Shown: in pieces, positions 1 through 6,883 of the stretch
How positions within the stretch are numbered: position 1 is the stretch's first letter
Layout: every line of letters starts with the position of its first letter
DNA from: a bacterium
GTDB lineage: Bacteria; UBP6; UBA1177
Direction of reading: 5' to 3'
NCBI GenBank assembly: GCA_017538365.1
Contig: JAFYIZ010000004.1
Span: forward strand, 1-64,000
DNA length: 64,000 nucleotides
The notes under the pieces: generated by a model
Told to the model about the DNA's origin: nothing
Databases searched by the model: none
The model's input: the letters and a program-made list of their open reading frames with translations, nothing else
Position numbers and translations under genes: made by a program

Positions 1-957
1 GTAGAAATTAATGAAGGTGATACCTGCGTCAAAGAAGAAGCCAAACCTATTACATGGGCTACGATCCAGTGGCCTAAGAGTATAGCAGGTTATACTGGAA
101 TAGAGGAAAAATTTTACGGTAGAGTCAATATCAATGGTCTTACCGATACTACGGAGAATTGGGATAAATCTGTCGCTTTGATGGGTGTCAAAGCTCAATT
201 ATGCGTAAGACCAAAATATTCCGATATGCTCTACACAGATTGTAATGACGCAAAAGCTGTTGTTTCAGACCACTCTGACGGTGAAGCTTTCGGCGGCAAC
301 AATGAATACGAAGTTCCTTACACATTTGAAAACACGGGAGATTACGAATATACATTCAGATTCAGTACTGATAACGGCAATAACTGGACTTGGATAAATC
401 CTGAGTGGTCAAATGTCACAAGTATAGCTTACGCTTATCTTGTTGCCGTAGAAGAGGACAAGATTCCTAACGGCGATTTCAAATACTGGCTTTCCGACGG
501 TAAAACTCCTCAGCTTTGGACAGCGAAAAAAGCCTCCACTGCAGTATGGGATCGCGGCGATACCAACGGCTATGCTGTCAAACTTACAGCCTCTGAAAAG
601 CTTTCTACCCAAAAGGAAGTTTTTGTCTCTCCGACTTTTAAAATTCCGTCAGACAAAACTGCTACAGCAATCAAATTCGACATGGCAACAGATCAGGCAA
701 TAGCAATCCAAATAGGTGTTAACTGTGATTCCACACTTTGGTACGGTTGGGATTCGGAATTGACACACAGATATTTTTCAAATTCGACACAGGGATACCG
801 TTCTATAGATTTTGATGACAACAACACATTACATCCGACATCCATCCAGTTAAAAGAGAGTCTCTCCAATGTTACTTGTTCTTTAGAGTTCAGAGTTACA
901 TCTGAGGCAAACGGATGGGCAGCTTTCGACAACTTTGAAGTTGTTTATGATGACTAA
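1..957 (+). CDS. Secreted beta-rich protein, 3' part only
   Basis: The reading frame is open from the first base of the window, so the N-terminus lies upstream; 318 residues and the stop are present. I do not recognise a named family. What is visible is a segment beginning near an isolated Cys and 'IQWP', then 'YGRVNINGLTD' and 'YEYTFRFSTDNG', a pattern that recalls beta-sandwich modules in secreted myxobacterial proteins (from memory, not searched). From 'IPNGDFKYWLSDG' onward the sequence looks like a jelly-roll, CBM-like domain (an 'NGDF..W' entry and a 'FDNFEV' last strand). The few Cys residues, high Asn/Thr/Ser content and absence of membrane segments fit an exported protein. No catalytic motif is seen. 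A role in carbohydrate or surface binding is possible but is only inference. Confidence 0.7.
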   Translation, partial: VEINEGDTCVKEEAKPITWATIQWPKSIAGYTGIEEKFYGRVNINGLTDTTENWDKSVALMGVKAQLCVRPKYSDMLYTDCNDAKAVVSDHSDGEAFGGNNEYEVPYTFENTGDYEYTFRFSTDNGNNWTWINPEWSNVTSIAYAYLVAVEEDKIPNGDFKYWLSDGKTPQLWTAKKASTAVWDRGDTNGYAVKLTASEKLSTQKEVFVSPTFKIPSDKTATAIKFDMATDQAIAIQIGVNCDSTLWYGWDSELTHRYFSNSTQGYRSIDFDDNNTLHPTSIQLKESLSNVTCSLEFRVTSEANGWAAFDNFEVVYDD

Positions 958-1044
958 GACAAAAATCCTTTAATTAATCCCTTAAAATAGCTTTTCAACT
1001 CAAATTCATGTATTAACCCGCGAATTTTGTTTTTGCAGGTTGCA

Positions 1045-1611
1045 ATGCGCATAATTTTTGATCTGCTCCTAACATTCATGAAGATAGGGTTCTTCACTTT
1101 CGGCGGCGGTTACGCCATGCTGAGCGTCATCGAGGACAACTGCGTCGAAAAGAAAAAGTGGATAACCCACGACGACATGATGAATGTCACCGTTATCGCA
1201 GAATCGACTCCCGGACCCATCGCCATAAACTGCGCGACCTTCATAGGCTACAGGCAGGCTGGGATTTTAGGTTCAATCGCGGCGACAGTCGGAATCGTCT
1301 TTCCGTCGTTTGTTGTAATCCTCATCATTTCAGGGTTTCTCGACAATTTTCTTGAAATCGAAATCGTCAAAAACGCCTTCCGCGGCATAAAATGTGCAGT
1401 AGGAATTCTGATTATCAGCGCGGCAGTAAATATGATAAAAAACATGAAGAAAAAACCCTTCCCGATTGCCGTACTGGTCTCTTCGACACTCGCCATGCTT
1501 GCAACAGACTTGTTTTCGCTCGGATTTTCGGCAATCACCATTATTGTTTTCGCGGCTCTGCTCGGCCTCGCGGTTTTTGCGGTAAAAATCAAATCACAAA
1601 ATCTTCACTAA
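1045..1611 (+). CDS. Single-domain chromate transporter family (ChrA-like half protein)
   Basis: A 188-residue hydrophobic protein with the N-terminal ChrA signature 'FFTFGGGYAML' near residue 15 and the following 'ESTPGPIAINCATFIGY' segment that is typical of the chromate ion transporter (CHR) family. About five or six membrane segments are visible. Full ChrA is about 400 residues with two homologous halves, and short versions normally occur as adjacent pairs; here only one half is present and the neighbours are unrelated. I chose the ATG at 1045 because it directly precedes the conserved start of the domain; in-frame TTG codons at 1027 and 1033 are possible alternatives. The 3' end overlaps the convergent radical SAM gene by 23 bp. 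Substrate (chromate, sulfate or other) cannot be told from sequence. Confidence 0.85.
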   Translation: MRIIFDLLLTFMKIGFFTFGGGYAMLSVIEDNCVEKKKWITHDDMMNVTVIAESTPGPIAINCATFIGYRQAGILGSIAATVGIVFPSFVVILIISGFLDNFLEIEIVKNAFRGIKCAVGILIISAAVNMIKNMKKKPFPIAVLVSSTLAMLATDLFSLGFSAITIIVFAALLGLAVFAVKIKSQNLH

Positions 1612-3061
1612 ATTTGAAAGAATCGCGCCAGATTCCGTCCTTACCCAGTTTGAACCAGCGCTTCCGTCTTAGAGATTCGTTGAAATAATTGAGAATTTCA
1701 GGATAGTTTTCGTCGTTTTTGTGGTCAAGCGAATAGTTGAGGAACCTTGAAATCTTCAGCAGTGACGCGACATTTGCCCGTTTTTCGTCATCGAAAGGAT
1801 AAAGCGCGCTGCCTCTGCACAAACGCACGTTTTCGGGGATTCCCATCTCTTCAAACATAGGCACACCGGGAACAAGGTAAAGCGGGCTCAAACCGCCTTT
1901 GACACAGAGTTTGTTAAGATGCAGCAAAGTGTCGCAGGTGTCTTGAAGTTCAGTTCCGGGAAGTCCGGGAATGAGAAAAACTTCGATTTCGGTTTTTCCT
2001 TCAGTACGCCTGATTATCTCTTCTATTTCATTGATTCCGTGCGGCCTGTGAAGCCCTTTTGCGACATTTTTTTCAGCAGAAACAAGAGAAAGATCAAGCT
2101 TGATGAAGCCAGATGTTACGAGCCTTTCTGAATAAGGAAGGATGTTTCTTGCAGTAAGACCGTTCATAGCCGTAAAAGACAAACCTTTTTCGTGCATTTC
2201 TTCAAGAATATCGAGAAGCTGCGTTGTGTATTCACCGTTTGAAAAAATGTCGTCATCTTCAATGTCAACAACTTCTGCACCGATACTAAGAAGGTATTCA
2301 AGTTCCTTTTTTATGTGCGGAATTTCCCTGAAAGCGAGCCTGTTGTCGCGGTGAATCGAGCAGAAAGCGCAGCGGTTGCGGCATCCGGCTGAAAAAATCA
2401 TTTTGGCGATCTTTTTCTTGCGGAAATAGCGCAGATTTTCACGTTTAGGGATTAGATCTCCGCACCACGCCGGCTCGAACGAGGGTTCGTTGAAAATAGT
2501 AACGCCATCTTTTTTCCAGATAAGCCCCGGCACTTTTTCAAAAGAGATTTTTCCGGCAATCGCGTCAGCTAAAAGCGGCAGAGTGACGGCTCCGTTTCCG
2601 CAGTTCAGATAATCGGCATTTGTTGTTTCGGCAATCTTCTTTTTCTGCGCGTTTACAGCTGTTCCACCGATCACGACAGGAATATTTATAACTTTTTTTA
2701 TTTCGGCGGCAAGAAGTTCGACATCCGGATGATACGGGGAAAAAAGAGAACTCAAAGCGACAAAATCGAAATTGTTTTCTTTAATAAAATCAACTATTTT
2801 CGAAAAGCTGTCGCCAAGCCTTTTATAGCCGTTGTGAAGTGAAAACGGAGAGCAGTCTTCTTCGTAGAATTTATCGAGATATGCAAATTCCGGCGGAGTT
2901 ACGACGCGCTTGACTTTGCCCGAAAGAGTGGCGTCGTACAAAGCAACATCATGCCCCGCTTTTGCAGAAGCCTCTCTGATGTAAAGAAGCCCCAGAGGCT
3001 CCATTCTGTGAGTCGTGAAATAAAAATCGAAAATCGGAGGCGCAACAAGAAGGATCTTCAC
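1589..3061 (-). CDS. B12-binding-type radical SAM protein
   Basis: 490 residues. The N-terminus 'KILLVAPP' followed by 'LGLLYIREASAKAGHDV' is the usual opening of a cobalamin-binding Rossmann domain (about residues 1-170). The radical SAM core follows with C227-x3-C231-x2-C234 ('SAGCRNRCAFC'), the ligands for a 4Fe-4S cluster that cleaves S-adenosylmethionine. The canonical DxHxxG cobalamin motif is not obvious, as in many members. The substrate is unknown. Start is GTG at 3061, chosen because it gives exactly the conserved N-terminus; the Shine-Dalgarno is weak. It lies 9 bp downstream of pth on the same strand, so it may be transcribed with the tRNA-Gln/rplY/pth unit. Family call is firm; the reaction is not known. 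Confidence 0.88.
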   Translation of the reverse strand: MKILLVAPPIFDFYFTTHRMEPLGLLYIREASAKAGHDVALYDATLSGKVKRVVTPPEFAYLDKFYEEDCSPFSLHNGYKRLGDSFSKIVDFIKENNFDFVALSSLFSPYHPDVELLAAEIKKVINIPVVIGGTAVNAQKKKIAETTNADYLNCGNGAVTLPLLADAIAGKISFEKVPGLIWKKDGVTIFNEPSFEPAWCGDLIPKRENLRYFRKKKIAKMIFSAGCRNRCAFCSIHRDNRLAFREIPHIKKELEYLLSIGAEVVDIEDDDIFSNGEYTTQLLDILEEMHEKGLSFTAMNGLTARNILPYSERLVTSGFIKLDLSLVSAEKNVAKGLHRPHGINEIEEIIRRTEGKTEIEVFLIPGLPGTELQDTCDTLLHLNKLCVKGGLSPLYLVPGVPMFEEMGIPENVRLCRGSALYPFDDEKRANVASLLKISRFLNYSLDHKNDENYPEILNYFNESLRRKRWFKLGKDGIWRDSFKFSEDFVI

Positions 3062-3070
3062 ACTGCACCG

Positions 3071-3685
3071 CTAATTCTTTTTGTTGAATGCGTTCATCGC
3101 CGCGTCAACGCTTTCGCATACCAGCGTTTTTGCGATTTCTGCCCATTTTCCACGGTTTTCAGCGATGATTTCGAGTTCTTCTTCCGAAAATTCCGAAAGA
3201 ACGTAGTCGGCTATATCGGTTCCGGGATTCGGTTTTCCTATTCCGAGACGGATTCTCGTAAAATCAGGCGTTTCGAGCCCGGCGATTATCGACTTTATGC
3301 CGTTGTGACCGGCGGAACTTCCGTTTTTTCTGATCCTCTGCGAGCCGAAAGCGATATCCATTTCGTCGTGTGCGACAATGATTTTTTCAGGTTTTATCCC
3401 GAAAAGTTTTTTAGTCGCTTTAACTGCAATTCCGGAATTGTTCATGTAGGTTGAAGGCTTGAGCAGAATGACGTTTTCTTCGCCGATTTTCCCTTTTGAG
3501 ATAAACCCGTTCACCTTTTTCGAAAACTCAAACTCTCCGAAATTAAAAGACGAGGCAATACTTTCGACAAACATGAATCCGATGTTGTGACGTGTAGTAA
3601 AATAGCGCTTTTCGGGATTACCGAGACCGGTGATTAAAAAATCTTCAGTTGGAACTGGATCTTTGAAGAAAAAACGGAACCACAA
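3071..3685 (-). CDS. pth: Peptidyl-tRNA hydrolase
   Basis: 204 residues, the usual Pth length. It frees tRNA from prematurely released peptidyl-tRNA in the cytoplasm. Visible landmarks are 'GLGNPEKRY' (residues 20-28), the catalytic His in 'TTRHNIGF' (H33), the substrate-binding Asn pair in 'TYMNNSG' (N82-N83), the essential Asp in 'VAHDEMD' (D107) and 'AGHNGIKSI'. The start given is a TTG at 3685, with a poor ribosome site; the conserved core only begins near residue 16, so a slightly different start is possible. It lies 21 bp after rplY, the order rplY-pth being common in bacteria. Confidence 0.95.
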   Translation of the reverse strand: MWFRFFFKDPVPTEDFLITGLGNPEKRYFTTRHNIGFMFVESIASSFNFGEFEFSKKVNGFISKGKIGEENVILLKPSTYMNNSGIAVKATKKLFGIKPEKIIVAHDEMDIAFGSQRIRKNGSSAGHNGIKSIIAGLETPDFTRIRLGIGKPNPGTDIADYVLSEFSEEELEIIAENRGKWAEIAKTLVCESVDAAMNAFNKKN

Positions 3686-3706
3686 AATGACGACCGAAAG
3701 CGATTA

Positions 3707-4270
3707 TTATTCGCCGCCTCTTCCTTTGTTGATTACGATAACGGGAGCATCCTGCGTGAAAACAGGTCTTACGCCCTGCGGATAAGGCAGAGTCGAAAGT
3801 TTAATGCGGTCGCCGATTTCGTTGTTCGTTACGTCGACAACTATTTCAGCCGGAACGTCAGCCGGTTTGCAGGCAACTTTAACTTCCTTTACAACCTGGA
3901 AAATTTTTCCGCCGGCGATTTCGCCTTTCGATCTTCCCTGTTTCGTAACAGGAACAACGATCGTGATCTCTCTGTCTTCAGAAACGGTCATGAAATCAAC
4001 GTGAATGATGTTGTCCTTTACCGGATGGATCTGAAGTTCGTGAGCGATTGCGAGGTAGGATTTTCCTTCATAATTAAGGTCGAAGATAACATTTTTTCCC
4101 TGCGGAGTGTGAAGTCCTTTGATAAGCTCTTTTCTCTCAACAGAACCGCTGATATTGCTTTCGAGACCTTTACCATAGATTTCGACCGGAACAAATCCGT
4201 TGTTTCTTACCGCTTTTACACTTTTTTTGCCCTGTTCTCTCTTTTCGACTGCGAGCTTAAAAGTTTCCAT
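3707..4270 (-). CDS. rplY: 50S ribosomal protein L25 (CTC-type long form)
   Basis: 187 residues starting 'METFKLAVEKREQGKKSVKAVRNNGFVPV', the N-terminal L25/TL5 5S-rRNA-binding domain, followed by the C-terminal beta domain of the long CTC/TL5 form ('VPVTKQGRSKGEIAGG...', 'DVPAEIVVDV'). The start at 4270 is preceded by GGAGGAAATT; an upstream in-frame ATG at 4288 is rejected because it would lie too close to the tRNA and has no ribosome site. It sits 25 bp downstream of tRNA-Gln and is probably cotranscribed with it and with pth from the promoter at 4426-4454. Confidence 0.95.
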   Translation of the reverse strand: METFKLAVEKREQGKKSVKAVRNNGFVPVEIYGKGLESNISGSVERKELIKGLHTPQGKNVIFDLNYEGKSYLAIAHELQIHPVKDNIIHVDFMTVSEDREITIVVPVTKQGRSKGEIAGGKIFQVVKEVKVACKPADVPAEIVVDVTNNEIGDRIKLSTLPYPQGVRPVFTQDAPVIVINKGRGGE

Positions 4271-4295
4271 AATTTCCTCCACATACAATTATCAA

Positions 4296-4370
4296 TGGCT
4301 GGGGCAGAAGGATTCGAACCTCCGGATGCCAGAACCAAAATCTGGTGTCTTACCGCTTGACGATGCCCCA
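4296..4370 (-). tRNA. tRNA-Gln (anticodon TTG), CCA encoded
   Basis: Read on the minus strand, the acceptor stem TGGGGCA (4370-4364) pairs with TGCCCCA (4306-4300), followed by discriminator G and an encoded CCA (4298-4296). The D arm closes with GTC/GAC, the anticodon stem CCAGA/TCTGG holds the loop TTTTGGT with anticodon TTG, and the T arm is GGAGG-TTCGAAT-CCTTC. U1-A72 and G73 are known identity features of tRNA-Gln. No intron. It is the first element of the tRNA-Gln/rplY/pth unit. Confidence 0.97.
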
Positions 4371-4425
4371 ACGCCTGTTACTAAAATTCTTTTTATAAAG
4401 AACACCCCGAAAAAATCGGTCGCAG

Positions 4426-4454
4426 TTTATAGTGAAAAACTCTTTATTTGTCAA
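4426..4454 (-). promoter_or_regulatory. Sigma-70-type promoter of the tRNA-Gln/rplY/pth unit
   Basis: On the minus strand TTGACA (4454-4449), a 17-bp spacer, then TATAAA (4431-4426). This is the best promoter match in the window. The predicted start near 4419 gives a leader of about 50 nt before the tRNA. Confidence 0.8.
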
Positions 4455-4480
4455 GATTTTTTTTGGAACCGGCGGCGAAA

Positions 4481-4508
4481 TTGACGGAAATATTTCCCTC
4501 GGTAAAAT
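4481..4508 (+). promoter_or_regulatory. Putative promoter of the first metallophosphoesterase gene
   Basis: TTGACG (4481-4486), 16 bp, TAAAAT (4503-4508). It lies back to back with the tRNA-Gln promoter and would give a short leader of about 20 nt before the ATG at 4537. Confidence 0.5.
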
Positions 4509-4536
4509 ATTAAACCATTTGTGGACGGAGAGAGCC

Positions 4537-6786
4537 ATGACGAAACGGTTTTCAGTCATTTTTCTGATGTTTCTATCATTCCTGACGCTGCATGTTTACA
4601 GTGAATCGATGCTGTCGATAAACCGCAGTTCTCAGAAATACGGGGAACGGTTTACAATTGAAGACTACCAGCAGACGATGCAGACAGCCGGGATTCACGA
4701 TTATCCGATAAACGGCATTTTATACCCTGTCATCGGTTTTCCGTCGATGGTAGCAGACAACACTTCGCTTTCCGTTATTTTCAGGCTTGAACACGACGTC
4801 CATTTTTCAGTTTATGAAGTCGAATATGTAAAAATCTTCCGGAATGACGAAAACGGAAGGAGCGAATTTCTGACGCTCCATCCTGCCTATACCCACTATG
4901 AGAACTTTTATCAGTATGTTGACAGGATCGGACCGGACACATGGATTCTGGGAATATCCGTGCCACTCAAACTGCCAGAAGCAGGATACGATATCGCTTT
5001 GAAAATTCGAGGCGAAAAGGAGATGATTTCGCGCAACGCCGTTTTCTTTCCCCGATACGAATACAGAGATCCGGCAAAATTCATCGTTTTTTCAAGCCCT
5101 CAGACAGACGGAAACGATCAAAGTGAAGATTTAAACTTCAATTCAGGCGAATATCCGCGTCAAAACGGAGATCCTCAAAAAGGGATAGTCGATGCGGCTT
5201 TTTCACAGTTCAATGCCGGCAGCAGCCATTTTGCAGTAATGCTCGGCGATGCAGTTAACGGAACGGATTTTAATAATGAATACAGTGACTTTTATGATCT
5301 CGCACTCAATTTGGAAATTCCGATGTTTGCGGTTCCGGGCGAGCGTGATGTTCTCACCTGCTTCGCTTCAAACGACGGAGGAACAACATCTCTTCCCGAA
5401 TTTGACGGGCTCGAATACTGGTCGAAGTTCATCGGTCCGACCAACAACGCATTCCTGCTCGGAAGAATATATCTTCTGCTCAATACAAGCGAAGGAACGG
5501 CACAGAAACGCGCTTCCGAAGAGACTTCCGGATTTGAACTTCAGCCGGAGACTCTGGAGTGGCTTGAAGGCGTTTCTAACTATGAATACGCCGCAGTTTT
5601 CGGTCATTTTGCACCGACAGGTGAAACACACTCTTCAGAAACAGGAACAGAACTACTGAAAATCCTGACCAATAAAAACTATCCGCCTGTCTATTTTTCA
5701 GGTCACGACCAACAGGACGCTGTTTCCGTGTTCGATCCGGGAAGCGAACTTGCTGAAAACAGCGGGATCTTTGCAAACAAAAAGATGGAATTTGTCTCCA
5801 CGGCGCCTCTCTCGGGAAGCGGAAAAGGCTATCGGGGTTTCAGAAAAGTCGAGGTTGTCAGCGTAGAAAATTCAAATGCCGAATTTTTATACAACGATGT
5901 TTCATACAACTACACATGCGGCAGATACGAAAACTGTCAGCCTGACGACCCTGAAAAACGCGGAATGCAGTCTGTTCCGGCAGGAAATATGTGGGTAAAA
6001 TATTCGTGGGAAAGCGGATCCGGTGAAAAAGAATCGCTCTTCAGCGGAGGAGACGGATCATCCGAAAGCGTGACAGCCGAAATCGTGAACTGGCTGCCGA
6101 CCGATGAAGAAGTGACGCTTCGCTTCATCATGCCGGCTGCAAAATACGGATATACACTCGACAACCCGAATTTCACATTCGCCGATGCAGTCGCTTCAGG
6201 CGACCTTTCGACCGTATTTTTAACCGTTAAAGGAAAAATCGCTGCCGGAAGCAGTCTTAATGACTTTTACGAAAAAAATTTTACGAAATTCACCGATTAT
6301 GTGACGATTTCACCGTCGAATGCAAGAGAAATTCCGACTCCTCTTGTTGATTTTCCTGAAAAAATAGATGTCGCAGAAATGATGGTGCACAACGTATGGG
6401 TCAGAAATGCTTTTAAATTTTCATCACTGATCTGGCAGGTGCAGATCCAATATATGAACTCAGATCCGCAAATCTTTGATTTTGCCGGCGGAGAAGAGAT
6501 CGAACTGGATGATATCGTGCAGAAAACATTCTCACACAATTACTATCTCAGATACACGACCCCCGACGGGATCTCGGGAAGACTCGAATTCACTATAGAA
6601 ATTGAAGAAAATTATGACAACGGCTGCTGTGACTCGGACGATGACGAATACGACACGGACTCAGATCATAACTCAGACAAAGATGAAAGCGACACCGATT
6701 CCGTTGACAGCGGTTTATATCACGGCGACGACAGCGGACCTTCACAGGAAAAGAGCGGTTCAGGCTGCTCGATGCAGGTTTTGTGA
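4537..6786 (+). CDS. Exported metallophosphoesterase paralogue with degraded active site
   Basis: 749 residues. A signal peptide ('FSVIFLMFLSFLTLHVYS', probable cleavage after residue 22) leads into a beta-rich N-terminal domain and then a calcineurin-like metallophosphoesterase fold, recognised by alignment to the adjacent paralogue at 6884. Its metal-binding motifs are broken: where the paralogue has 'ADPQIED' this one has 'SSPQTDG' (first Asp lost, S187), 'GNHD' is 'GERD' (268-271) and 'SGHTHHD' is 'SGHDQQD'; the 'MLGD' motif and 'FGH' remain. A C-terminal beta domain ('GGDGSSESVTAEIVNW') is followed by an Asp/Ser tail and the ending 'SGSGCSMQVL'. Start at 4537 follows GGAGAG and opens the signal peptide; an in-frame ATG at 4432 is rejected. 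Most likely a non-catalytic binding partner or decoy, or an enzyme with altered chemistry. Confidence 0.8.
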   Translation: MTKRFSVIFLMFLSFLTLHVYSESMLSINRSSQKYGERFTIEDYQQTMQTAGIHDYPINGILYPVIGFPSMVADNTSLSVIFRLEHDVHFSVYEVEYVKIFRNDENGRSEFLTLHPAYTHYENFYQYVDRIGPDTWILGISVPLKLPEAGYDIALKIRGEKEMISRNAVFFPRYEYRDPAKFIVFSSPQTDGNDQSEDLNFNSGEYPRQNGDPQKGIVDAAFSQFNAGSSHFAVMLGDAVNGTDFNNEYSDFYDLALNLEIPMFAVPGERDVLTCFASNDGGTTSLPEFDGLEYWSKFIGPTNNAFLLGRIYLLLNTSEGTAQKRASEETSGFELQPETLEWLEGVSNYEYAAVFGHFAPTGETHSSETGTELLKILTNKNYPPVYFSGHDQQDAVSVFDPGSELAENSGIFANKKMEFVSTAPLSGSGKGYRGFRKVEVVSVENSNAEFLYNDVSYNYTCGRYENCQPDDPEKRGMQSVPAGNMWVKYSWESGSGEKESLFSGGDGSSESVTAEIVNWLPTDEEVTLRFIMPAAKYGYTLDNPNFTFADAVASGDLSTVFLTVKGKIAAGSSLNDFYEKNFTKFTDYVTISPSNAREIPTPLVDFPEKIDVAEMMVHNVWVRNAFKFSSLIWQVQIQYMNSDPQIFDFAGGEEIELDDIVQKTFSHNYYLRYTTPDGISGRLEFTIEIEENYDNGCCDSDDDEYDTDSDHNSDKDESDTDSVDSGLYHGDDSGPSQEKSGSGCSMQVL

Positions 6787-6831
6787 TTATCCGGTGATCA
6801 CGCATTATATTCCTTAATTCCGTACTAACCA

Positions 6832-6859
6832 TTGACTATATTTATTTTATTATTAGAAT
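6832..6859 (+). promoter_or_regulatory. Putative promoter of the second metallophosphoesterase gene
   Basis: TTGACT (6832-6837), 16 bp of AT-rich spacer, TAGAAT (6854-6859), about 25 bp upstream of the ATG. It suggests the second paralogue can be expressed independently of the first. Confidence 0.6.
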
Positions 6860-6883
6860 ATGGGGCTTTTTGTGGAGGAAACT

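Noticed and set aside
4432-4536. Upstream start for the first metallophosphoesterase
   Set aside because: It would run through the tRNA promoter region and place the signal peptide internally; the 4537 ATG has a good ribosome site.
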